Shown in pieces: positions 47,370 through 57,828 of a stretch of DNA of 64,000 nt (position 1 is the first letter of the stretch; each line of letters opens with the position of its first letter). Position numbers and translations under genes: made by a program. Origin of the DNA: Morinoia aosen (lineage: Eukaryota > Arthropoda > Malacostraca > Amphipoda > Talitridae); contig CM059568.1 of the NCBI GenBank assembly GCA_030386875.1, forward strand, positions 26,034,120 to 26,098,119, in the 5' to 3' direction. Under the pieces are notes generated by a model. That model was not told where the DNA came from, made no database searches, and saw only the letters and a program-made list of their open reading frames with translations.

Positions 47370-48262
47370 GGAGCTGTTGTCTCAATGCGTTCATTTCTTG
47401 ATGTTTGCACTGCTGTTGTGTTGGTCACAGTGCGTTCATGCTTCGATTTTTGAACTGCTGTTGTGTTCGTCTTAAAGTGCGTTAATGCCTCAATGTTTGC
47501 ACTGCAGTTGTGTTTGTTTAACAGTGCGTTAATGCCTCGATGTTTTCACTGCAGCTGTCGTGTGTGTCGCCCAATACGTTTAGGCCTCGATGTTTTCACT
47601 GCAGCTGTCGTGCGTGTCGCCCAATACGTTTAGGCCTCGATGTTTTCACTGCAGCTGTCGTGCGTGTCGCCCAATACGTTTAGGCCTCGATGTTTTCACT
47701 GCAGCTGTCGTGCGTGTCGCCCAATACGTTTAGTCCTCGATGTTTTCACTGCTGCTGTCGTGCGTGTCGCCCAATGCGTGTAGGCCTCGATGTTTTCACT
47801 GCAGCTGTCGTGCGTGTCACCCAATACGTTTAGGCCTCGATGTTTTCACTGCAGCTGTCGTGCGGGTCGCCCAATGCGTTTAGGCCTCGATGTTTTCACT
47901 GCAGCTGTCGTGCGTGTCGCCCAATACGTTTAGGCCTCGATGTTTTCACTGCTGCTGTCGTGCGTGTCGCCCAATGCGTTTAGGCCTCGATGTTTTCACT
48001 GCAGCTGTCGTGCGTGTCGCCCAATACGTTTAGGCTTCGATGTTTTCACTGCAGCTGTCGTGCGTGTCGCCCAATACGTTTAGGCCTCGATGTTTTCACT
48101 GCTGCTGTCGTGCGTGTCGCCCAATGCGTTTAGGCCTCGATGTTTTCACTGCAGCTGTCGTGCGTGTCGCCCAATACGTTTAGGCTTCGATGTTTTCACT
48201 GCAGCTGTCGTGCGTGTCGCCCAATACGTATAGGCCTCGATGTTTGCCTTGCTACTGTTGTG
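47370..48262. repeat. 50-bp tandem array, about 17 copies, graded divergence
   Basis: From 47541 to about 48240 a 50-bp unit (TGTTTTCACTGCAGCTGTCG + TGCGTGTCGCCCAATACGTT + TAGGCCTCGA) repeats 14 times almost perfectly. To the left (47370-47540) three or so copies are recognisable but far more diverged, with small indels. The last unit at the right changes to TGTTTGCCTTGCTACTG. A homogenised centre with decayed edges is visible directly. Confidence 0.93.
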
Positions 48263-49286
48263 CCAATGAGTTATTTTTGCTTCGCACGCTTTTTTAACGA
48301 GCCAGTTTTCTCAGAGAAACTCGTAAGAGATTTGCTTCGGAATATTTTATAGAATAGTAAGTGCACCAATTTCTTTGGAAAGGTGTCGAATCTCTTCATA
48401 CGACTCGGCGTATTAAGCATGATCTGCATATACTTATATATAATTCAATAACTACTTACGTTAAGACGACTTAGCGTTAGTGGGGTGAAGGTCCCAGGTG
48501 AAGCGCTCTGGTGCTCTAATTTTACTTCTCACGCACGAATTAATTGTTAGACTTATGTAACGCTTCTTGTTCTGCGTACCTGTTCTGTTAGTGTGCAATT
48601 GTGTGTTATGACATTTGATTTCACTGATTATTTCTTAATTTTATTAGGGCAAGCTTATTTATTGTGCGCTGTTATAATACGGATGAAGGCGCTTTTGCTA
48701 TAGCATCGTGAATTAAAAATGTCTGCTACGTTGAAAATGCCAAGAAAATTTTGGTAAAATTCCTTGAATAGTGTAACGACTGTCAATGTGTCCTCTTAGT
48801 TAATCTGTTTTTTTCATAAGTAATTTTTGTACGATCTTCAACAGCTGTTCATAACTTGTGCGCATGCTGCGTACAAGTGTCTTTTTGAGCATGTTATGTT
48901 CTCATATGGACGAATAATACAAACGTTTGATGAGAAAAAATTTCTTTGACAAGCCACTGAGTGGGAATCAAGTATATGGAGCTCATTTTATATCTGTTGA
49001 GTGTTAGCTCTGTTTCATTTGTTTCCGTTGCGCCTAGTCTTACGGAGAAAGCCCTTGCAGTGTGTGTACGACTATAACTGCGGTAAAATCCTGGTGTATT
49101 TTGTTAGCATTTTTATTAGGCTTTCTGAAGCTTCTTAGTTTATGCCCTCCATCGAGCATAATTGGTCGTGCAATCAAAATTTACAAACTGTCTTCGAGAG
49201 AAACTTATTTGATTTGCGAAACTTATTTGATTTGTCCATACACTACGTGTGTATGGACGTTACATTATAATTTGAAAAATCTCATC
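48263..49286. other. unannotated AT-rich DNA
   Basis: No supported gene or repeat. Confidence 0.45.
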
Positions 49287-49642
49287 CTCGTCGCCATTTG
49301 TAATATCTTGGTTTTTGATCACGATACGAGGTTTACTAACTGTAGCTGCAAACTACAGTATCGGTAACTGTAACTACCGATCTGAAACGTTAACTTCAGG
49401 AGTAGGAAAAGGAAACTCTTAGCTAGGTTCCTATTCTTGTACTGAGTCATCTTGTACATTTTTGTACTCGGTTCCTATTTTGAGTCAAGAATAGGAACCT
49501 AGCTAAGAGTTTCCTTTTCCTACTCCTGGAGTTAAGGCTTCAGATACGGTAGTTAAAGCTACCGATACTGTAGTTTGCAGCTACAGTTACTATAAACCTC
49601 GTATCGTGATGAAAAACCAAGATATTACAACTGGCGACGAAT
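49287..49642. repeat. LTR-derived fold-back, arms about 155 bp
   Basis: The left arm (about 49287-49440) is an inverted copy of the right arm (about 49486-49642), with a loop of about 45 bases. The right arm ends in AAGATATTACAACTGGCGACG, which looks like the end of a 5' LTR followed by a primer-binding-like TGGCGACGA. The left arm carries the same LTR end and TGGCGACGA in reverse, but its sequence beyond that is not gag. So two LTR ends of the same kind face away from each other. Confidence 0.75.
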
Positions 49643-49692
49643 TTGAAGTGAATTTAAGTGAATTTGAACTTTACAAGTGCTCTGAAATTGAG

Positions 49693-50002
49693 ATGGCGTA
49701 TTCTACAGTCAGCTGTCCTCCGTTCGACGTTGAAGTGGAAACAGTGAGTGAATTCTTAGAGCGCTGGAAAGTCCAAAGTGCAGACGCTCTTCATAAAGCA
49801 GGAAATAATGGCGGTAAAAAAGCTAGTATTTTAATTAAAGCTCTGCCTGTAAACATAATCACTGATCTACAACGAAGAATTAAACCTACGTTACTCACTG
49901 AGGCTACATATGAGGAACTTGAAGAAAAATTACCACAGCAATTTGAAATCAAAAAATCCATCGTCAGTGCATCGGTTACATTTCTAAATAGAAAACAAGG
50001 GT
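49693..50002 (+). pseudogene. gag-like N-terminal fragment of the gypsy element
   Basis: From the ATG at 49693 (MAYSTVSCPPFDVEV) the frame codes about 100 residues with an aromatic/acidic pattern (VSEFLERWKVQS, KKASILIKALP, ATYEELEEKLPQQF) typical of the capsid-like part of short Ty3/gypsy gags in arthropods. Upstream codons in the same frame (from 49606) run back into the LTR end and are not part of gag. The zinc knuckle and protease expected afterward are deleted. Confidence 0.65.
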
Positions 50003-51371
50003 GTACCTCTCAACTGTTCCGCTCGAATTCAAAGATGGGCTCTCAGACTTTCACAGTTTGACTATGTTTTCAACTATTCGAAAGGTAAATGTAACGTAAA
50101 TAGCGATTGTCTCAGTAGGCTGCCACTACCCACGACTGTAAAAGAGCTAGAACCGTACGAAATGATTTTTGCTGTGAACTCTCTTGATAAAACTCCTGTC
50201 ACGTGTGAAAATATAAGAACTCATACTGATATGGATAACGAACTATGCCAACTTAAACAATACATAAAGTTTGGCATGCCTCCTAAACCTAATCCCAATT
50301 TGTCTAAATTTAAGAACCTGCTACCTCAGATGACCATCATGAAAGGTTGTATACTTTATAAAGAACGGGTTTTTATTCCCAAGTCATTGCGTAGTTTAGT
50401 CCTTGAAACATTTCATGATGGACATCCTGGCATTTGTGGCATGAAATCGTTGGCCAGATCTGTTATTTGGTTTCCCGGAATGGACAAAACTATTGAAGAC
50501 ATCGTAAAATGTTGTCCCCAATGTCAATTAAATCGAGCATAACCTAAGTCTAGAAATGTAGAATGGCCCACTCCTTCTCGTCCTTTTGAACGCATTCATG
50601 TCGATCACTTTTTCTACGAGAATAAAATTGTTTTCATTGCTGTAGATGCATTATCTAAATATATTGAATGTGAAGTGGTACCATCCACGAGTGTGTCAGA
50701 TACTGTCGATGCGTTGGGGATGATTTTCAGCAGAAACGGGTTGTGTGATGTGCTCGTAAGTGACAATGCTTCTAACTTTTCATCTCAAGACTTTAAAGAT
50801 TTTCTTATTTCCAACGGCATTGAGCACCTCACACCTCCCCAGCAAGCAATGGTCAAGCTGAGAGGGGGTGAGAGTCATTAAAGACTTGTTGAAAAAACTC
50901 TCTTCTTCTGAATCGTTCAAATCCCGTCTATCATAAGCATTATTTCAATCGCATTGTATTCCGCATAGTGTTACAAAAATTGCTCCCTCTGTAGCGCTGA
51001 ACAATCGTAAATTTGTTACCTCCAAAGATAGAGTTCATCCTAAATTTTCTGTGTCCAGGTCTAAGCCTATGTATGTAACTCAATTTGATGTCGGTGATCA
51101 TGTTCTCGCTCTGAATGTAAGAAATGGTCCCAAGTGGTTGAAGGGAATTATTGTTAGTAAAGTTGCTGTTAATATCTTTCATGTTCAAATACTAGCATTA
51201 AATGTAATCTGGAAGAGACATTCAAATCAGCTGTTGCACAGTAGTTTGGGATCTACCGGGAGTGGGGCAGCAGAGACTCCTGCCTTTCAGCCGGTTAGCT
51301 GCTCACCTGGGCAAAATGAACCTCGTAGATCAGGTAGAATAACTAAACCTGTAATACGAATAGGTTGTTGA
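50003..51371 (+). pseudogene. pol fragment: RNase H end plus integrase, with stop and frameshift
   Basis: Begins with RIQRWALRLSQFDYVFNY and CLSRLP (end of the RT/RNase H region). Then comes the integrase HHCC finger (FHDGHPGICG ... CCPQCQ) up to an in-frame TAA at 50540-50542. The same frame continues with HVDHFF (first catalytic Asp) and VSDNASNF (second Asp). A frameshift near 50840 separates the Glu motif (SNGQAERG). The C-terminal piece 51051-51371 has FDVGDHVLAL, PKWLKG and KRHSNQLL, followed by RRSGR, the usual end of gypsy integrase. The enzyme cannot be made from this copy. Confidence 0.85.
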
Positions 51372-51416
51372 GTTCCTCCTTCCCTTTGTCATATGTTCAT
51401 CTAAAGGGAGGGAAGT

Positions 51417-51751
51417 TGTTGTATAGTGACGTACTGGTGGTATTTATGGGGGGTTCCGGCTGCGGAGATTTATGAGTCTCGCTCGGCACGGTCACATGTA
51501 TAGATAGGGCATCCGCCGGAAACAGCCGATGAGCCCCTGGCGTTTACGAGCGCCGGATAGGTCGGAAGCGACCCTAAATATCCATTGTTGCGAACTAGAC
51601 TTAAGAGCAAGCTGTGTGAACTACAAAGTCAGTACAATATTAGTAGTCCTGCTGTTCGTTTTGCTATCCTGCTGCCTGGTTTACAGCTAGGCTAACCGAT
51701 CTACTAGTTCTGTTCAGTAAACCTTATATCGTGTGAAACCACGATATTACA
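51417..51751 (+). repeat. 3' long terminal repeat of the gypsy element
   Basis: Starts TGTTGTATAGTGACG right after a polypurine tract and ends CACGATATTACA, giving TGT...ACA ends. Length is about 335 bp. The end could also be placed at 51753 (ACACA). Confidence 0.72.
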
Positions 51752-51753
51752 CA

Positions 51754-52475
51754 GCCGTGTCAGGGGTTGAATATATAATTAAGAGACAGGAAGTTAAAAT
51801 TAATTCTTCAGAATATATATTACTCCAGACACGAGGTCGAAAAGGTAATAAATATTCTAAATACTACTGAAGGATGCCTTGGAGGATAGTCTCCTCTTAC
51901 ATTCACTCAAGATGAAGCTTCTGAGGCATTCATTGATGTTGTATTAGGAGTGAAATGAAATGGTTTTGCAACTAAAAATAAGAAACCGAAATATCGGAAA
52001 TTTTAAACTAGTTTTCACTTTCGTACAACTGCGTACTTAGTATTCAGCTCGAAGAAATTGCTTTACCTCACGGTAGTTTTTTCATTTGCTGTCAAAATAA
52101 TGCAGGCACAAAAGATTATTCATGAGTCAGAAACGAGGGAAAGCTGTCGCACAAGGCCAAAAACGTATTTTGCTATCCAAAGAACAGTGATCATAAACAA
52201 AATATTTATGGAAAGTATGTAAGAGAAATTCACAAATCGAACTTTAAAAACTCCTCATTGTAAAATAATTTGCATCTAATTTGTGGAACTAAAACAATAG
52301 GTATTCTAATGCCTTTTGCAGTGGTTGCTAAAAAACACTTCAGATAGGAAAAAATCCATCTTCAGAGCCATAAAAAAGAATAAATCAATTTGTTAAAGAA
52401 ATTTTTAACTCTAATTCATCTGAATAAACCGAAAAATAACAATGGCCTTAGATAGACAATAATAAAAGAAAAAAT
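51754..52475. other. unannotated AT-rich DNA
   Basis: No gene or repeat recognised between the LTR and the Penelope-type remnant. Confidence 0.45.
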
Positions 52476-52688
52476 TTAGAAAATTTCAACAATTGAAAGT
52501 TTCACCGCCGTGTCACATTCAATTATTGACGGGCGGTTTTTTAAATTGTAAATTGACTCTAAAATGCAGAGATCAGAATAATTTAGCGCTGAATCCAAAA
52601 TTTTACAATTGGTGTTTTTAAAGGTATGTTCGTTTATAAGAAAACATTGTTTGAATAAAGACCATTCCTTCAAAACAAAAATTGACAA
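52476..52688 (-). pseudogene. C-terminal remnant of a second Penelope-like lineage (GIY-YIG end)
   Basis: The frame ends with ILDSALNYSDLCILESIYN followed by KNRPSIIE and a hydrophobic-basic tail. This lines up with the C-terminus of the PLE proteins at 14-24 kb (ILGSANSVTDLRIIESLF, then LKPDLND), including the conserved Glu of the GIY-YIG domain. It is far too diverged to be a copy of the same family. Only about 60-70 codons remain. A CTGATGA sequence lies just upstream on the same strand (about 52735), but the rest of a hammerhead is not convincing there. Confidence 0.6.
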
Positions 52689-52739
52689 ATGTTGGATTCA
52701 GCTCCAAATTCTTCTGGTCTCCTCATCTCTTCATCAGGA

Positions 52740-55716
52740 GATTTGTATTTGAGCCTCTTTTTCTGCAGATCCATCAGCTTTTGTACGAATGGACTTGCAT
52801 CGTATCTGAATAGGTTTGAGCGGTATTCTATTTTCAAATTTTAACTATTCCCCAGTCTAATGTTTGTAGTATTAAAGTAGTATTAGAGGGTAAAAATTTA
52901 TTAGAAAAGTTAAGGAGTGCTGGGTCGGCAGAATAGCATCAAAAACAGAACAACGTTTCCTCTGTAATTAATTACTTAATAGAAAGTAAACCAGGAACTA
53001 TTTTTTCATGTAATGATTTATTGGCTGTTATTACGTTTGGAAATCTTTCATCAAAGTTTTCAGATTCATCATGCATAATTTGTTCTCAATGATATGGTGT
53101 GAATACAACAGTTGGATTTTCTCCCAGACACTGTTAATGGTCACACTTAGCGGCATGCTGAACAGGGATAACTTGAGGTTAACGTATAGTCACAGTTGCA
53201 GGCTTGTCATATAATTGAAGGTCTTATTAACCACACTTATATACGACTGATTGGGGACTATAAAAATTGAACTTTTTCGGTGGCTGGTTGCACCAACCGA
53301 CGATCGTACAAGTCAGAGTTCAATGTTTTGCATTTGAGAGAGTAACCATTCAAAGGCGCAGTGGTTCTCGAAATGCATTAGCTAATTTGAAAGCTATTTA
53401 TTCTTACTTCATGCACTTTTGTTCAGCCACCTGAAAGAGATTTGAAATTGCGCTTTTCGAAAAAATTTCTGATAAAATAATCCCAACTGGTGGACTAATT
53501 ATGAATTGCATTGCAGTTTTCATATTAGTCAATTTGTGCAATAATATTTGAAAGTAAATTACATACATGTAGAAGGCTGCGTGGTGCAATAACTGAAAAA
53601 CGCATGTTAAACGAAATAGACAAAAAATAATTAAAATATTAATTGAACACAAATATGAACACAGAGTGTAAAATAAAAATTTCCTGCAGACTGCTCTCCT
53701 CTGCTCGGTGAAAACTGTCGGTCATGTGAGGCGTACGGGTTCTGTTTTTGTTGCGTGTCGGTGCGGCAAAAACTCGATTTTTTATTATTATCTTTTACGA
53801 TAAAAGTTTGGACAGAAAAATTTTCAGAGACAGAATTTTGTTTTAACTTGTCTTCTATTGATTTATGACGTAAAAATGCAACAGCTCTGTAGTGTAAAGT
53901 TTCATTCTTTTGTGTATGAAAGTCTCATCAAATATGTTTCCCAATACAAATATGTTTCCCAATTTGGAAAAAGGAATTGACTACGCATGAAATTGAGTTT
54001 TTTTATTATAATTGAGATCCACGTGAAAGAATTTACAAACTTCGATAAATATGAAGCAACGTAGGCAATTTTATAACATTATTTCTGAATTTCTTTCACA
54101 AGCACCCAACAGCTGCTGGTGAGCAGCAGAAAGGACAAGAACGCTCGAAATGTAGAAACCACAGGACCGCGTTGATCTCATCTGTGGCGCAATTTGCAAT
54201 TGAGAGCTGGTTTAAGTCCATTGGAATAGAGGCAAAATACGAGAGAACATCTTGTGTAGACTTGGACGTTAAGCATGGAAACTACAGGAGTTCTCTCTCT
54301 CATCCTCCATTGCAGCAATGCAGCACCGGAGCAGCTATTAAGCGTTCAGGACTCTCTATGGACAACACCATCGTCTGGGGGACTCGGCAATATCGAAGGG
54401 TTGCGCGAATTATGGCAGTTTCCTGCAGTAGACTTGAGTGCAGCATGACCCAGCAGTTGTGGAATGACGATCACAAAGAAGGGAGCGTTTCGAGTGGATT
54501 ATGATTGGGATTTACTCCAGTGATTACGTTGGTTAACCGAAATCCTTGATGGGAAGTGGAGAGCGTAGCTTCGGGAATTCTACTCAGTTTAATTGACATG
54601 GCGGTCTTTTAGAGTCCGAGAGCGGGCGTATTAATCAGTTTTGATCTGAGTTGTCGTGAAGTTAGGCGAGCAACATGAGTGACCAAAACAATTACAAAAA
54701 TCTTCAACATTACCTTTAAGTGCTGTGCTTATTTTTTGTCCTAACCTGGAATGAGATCATGTGCCGTATTGATGATAAAGTAACGCATTTCATTACTGTT
54801 AGGACCTGAAGATTACCTTTACGAGCATGATTATCGGAGAGTAGATTCTACTATATTATGAAATTTTGTGCAAACAATAACATTGATTTCAAGCACTCCA
54901 AACATTTAAATTCCAATTTTTTTAAATTCAGTTCGCTGCCATAGAATCAATTTTTCCTTATGAATCCTGTACTGTTTTTTATCAATATATATGTACGAGG
55001 TGTATTCAAGCCTACTTTTAGCGAAAGAACTCCTAAACTAAAAAAAGGAAACACTCGATGCGACGGCCTCAAGCACACCTCCAGCAGAGCACGGCTGCTC
55101 GTACACAAACCTTGGAGTCAATTTGGAGCACAAGGACCCAATCTACAAGAATGAGAACGCCAATACAGGAAGTGAGATGAAAAATGAAGATCATTTCCTG
55201 GAGGATCGATAGCCAAGCTTCAGGATGGATTTCAAAACGATGCAAGGCTGTTCAGAAGCACGCAAAACCAATTTAGGGCTGTTTGCGTTGAGGAGAAGCC
55301 TAGCGCCGCGCTCGTGGTTGCCCCGGTCTACCTTGCTGTAGTTGATGTTCAATCATTGAAACGGAGAATATTCGGAGCTCACATAGGCTGGCTTTTCCGA
55401 CACAAATATTTTGAGATGTAAAGGCTTGATTTGAAAACATTAGCCTCAGTGGCTGCTGGATGTAGAACGAATATATGTGCAATTCTTCTCCTGGGATAAC
55501 AGTGTTGTCTCCTTGGTAATAAGCGCGCCCAAAAGGAATATGTGAGAACCCTAGTTGAGGGATAGGGAAGGACTCCTATTCGGATAAATGAAAATTTGTT
55601 AAACGACTGAAAATGTGGTATGAGCATGTCTATGACACAGGCATCACTACCTCTAAAGTTGTTCCAGAACTGGTCCCTTATGTGTGCACGGACACCAGAC
55701 CAATATATCTATCCTA
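52740..55716. other. unannotated AT-rich DNA
   Basis: A 110-codon plus-strand frame at 54172-54504 has no recognised motif. At 54992, TACGAGGTGTATTCAA resembles one mariner-type terminus, but no partner end is visible. Otherwise empty. Confidence 0.35.
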
Positions 55717-56492
55717 CACTGAAAGAAATAATAGCCCTATTTTGAAACACCCAGGTGCATCTGACGTTTGTCCCAAAACCGAGACACGCAGATGCATCAT
55801 CAATGAGACACCCAAGATTAGGATCATACCAGTGTCTCCAGACCCGATTTAGAGACGCTCTAGTGTCTCACTTGAAGTACTTCAGTGACTCATCGATGAG
55901 ACTCTTGGGCTTCAGTTTGATGCATTTACAACTGATGTCTCACACAAAACTCCACGGATATTAAGCTGTAGCATTGCACTGCCAAGCAAGGTTGACGCTT
56001 CCAGCGCTATGGAGAAACTTGGATATCGCTTACGTATTCTTGAGTTAAGCGATTGCTGCTGCTGGCGACGTCAATACTTAGTCTAACCGCTGAAAACTGC
56101 GCCATGAACTGCACTCGTCATCAGCAGTTATGCCTAATCATGCCACTAGCTACACTTTTCGTTCAGCTGAGAGCTGAAGCGATTAAGCGTTAACATCTCC
56201 AGAATAGGCCGTCTCAACTGATTGCGGGAGAAGTTGTGACAACAACAAAAATTTAATTTAGCCCGTGCTACATTTACTGAACACTTGAATAACTAAAGTC
56301 AAATTTGAGGGGTGACTAAGCTATTACATTATCATCGCCAATAAAAGATAGGCAGCATTTTGAGACACTTCGCGCTCATCGAGGTGTCGCACTTCCGATG
56401 AGACATCTAATCTGTTTTTGAGACGTTCTGGCCATCTATGAGACACCTGAACAGCCATGAGACACTTAGAGAGGCAAAGATTTCTTTCAGTG
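55717..56492. mobile_element. TA-flanked MITE with clustered subterminal GAGACAC motifs
   Basis: CACTGAAAGAAAT at 55717-55729 and ATTTCTTTCAGTG at 56480-56492 are perfect 13-bp terminal inverted repeats. TA precedes the left end (55715-55716) and follows the right end (56493-56494). GAGAC(A/G)C or its complement occurs about a dozen times, in two clusters at about 55782-55945 and 56360-56470, with none between. There is no transposase inside. The superfamily is not certain; TA fits Tc1/mariner-like elements. Confidence 0.75.
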
Positions 56493-57828
56493 TAATAGTA
56501 CCCATAATTTATGAACTATGTTTATACTAGTGAAGCAGTGAAACTCATATCGTAGCGATCACCTGCACTTTCAATCATACCAGTCAGAAGCGTCGATAGT
56601 TACAGATGTTACAGTTACTGATGTTACAGATGTTACAGTTACTGATGTTACAGATGTTACAGTTACTGAAGTTACAGGTATTACAGTTACAGATAGTTAC
56701 TGACAATCTATTCCGGGATGTCATATTCAGAAATGACTTCAATATTTTTCATCCACGTTCATTTCAGAAGAGTAACCTGACCAAAAAAAGAGAAAATGAA
56801 CTATTTTTTCCATATGAAATGTTCCGAGAAAGAACGTAAGCCTTTTGTTCACAAGTTTCATTGCTAAAAAGGTCTCAATAAATCAGTTTGAATTAAGTTT
56901 GGTGAGATAAGGTTAATTTGAGTTAGTTCAAGTCATGTGATGTCCGTGCGCAAAATATACAACGTAATTCATCAAGGGCCACTACATTGGTGCTAAGCAG
57001 GGCCCGTGGCTGCCAAAAGGCCCCAAGCCTTTGGAAAACTCTGAAATAGATATACTGGGAGGTAGAAAACCTTGCAAAAAATCACAGTAGACTTGAAAAC
57101 CCTCTTGAACGACTTTTTCATGAGCGAGTAACTATTCAAATATACATCGTTCAACATTCAACAGAAACATTCAACTGTTAGGAAACAGTCCCCACAGACG
57201 CAGTTGATGCAAACTCCTTTAATTACCCGACTTTCACCAAGTACTGGAATTAAATGTCGAAAATGTACGCCTGCCACGTAAACTTCAGGTCTTGTACTCT
57301 GAGGTTTCCCAGATCCGAAAAAAACACTCATGGATCATCAGCAATAAGCTATGAAGTGTCGACTTGCTTTCCACCAAGATCCAGTCCTGTCTTGATGTCA
57401 TAGCCGTTTTTCAATGTTTACCGATGGCAACTGATCATCAAGGTAAACAAAATTGCCATAATTTGCAGAGTTGACCAAAATGAGGTGAGAAATATTCTAA
57501 AATACCAGCATTAACTGATCGATATCTCGAAAAAGAAGATTTAAACTTCGTGAAATTTATGGAAGAGGTTTTTATTTAATTATCAACTACGAAGTCTTGT
57601 ATTATTTATTTCCGAGCACCCTACAGGTTCGTGAATTAACGAAAATTATGAGGAGTGAGCCTTCTACGAATCGCCGGGCATCTTTTATGACGAGTTGCTT
57701 TTGTTATTATGCTTATGTGGAAAAATATTCGAGCGGCAATTTTTACTGATATTATTCCATCTCAACCTATCTAACCTCAACCTAACCTAAATAAGCTAGC
57801 CAAATCCAACCACATCTAACCAGCCTAG
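56493..57828. other. unannotated DNA including a short GTTACA tandem repeat
   Basis: About 56601-56699 is a 24-bp period repeat (GTTACTGATGTTACAGAT core, four copies). The rest has no supported gene. I looked for a piggyBac catalytic domain upstream of the EAEP frame and did not find one. Confidence 0.5.

Larger units (their letters stand above)
49643..51753 (+). mobile_element. Ty3/gypsy-type LTR retrotransposon remnant, internally deleted
   Basis: In order: a gag-like ORF, an abrupt switch to the end of RNase H, the integrase zinc finger and core, the integrase C-terminal end, a polypurine tract (AAAGGGAGGGAAG, 51403-51415) and a 3' LTR (TGTTGTATAG... to ...GATATTACA, 51417-51751). Protease and the RT palm are missing. 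The 3' LTR shares only its last part with the sequence before gag, so the two ends may come from different elements. Stop codons and frameshifts show it is inactive. Confidence 0.82.

Noticed and set aside
52680-52745. Second hammerhead near the diverged Penelope remnant (CTGATGA on minus strand)
   Set aside because: No GAAA box at the right distance and no convincing stem II; only the heptamer matches.
54992-55020. TACGAGGTGTATTCAA, a mariner-like terminus
   Set aside because: No matching inverted end or transposase nearby.
57760-57800. CCTAACCTAA and similar words resembling the arthropod TTAGG telomere repeat
   Set aside because: Only two exact units in a short degenerate stretch; not a telomeric tract.
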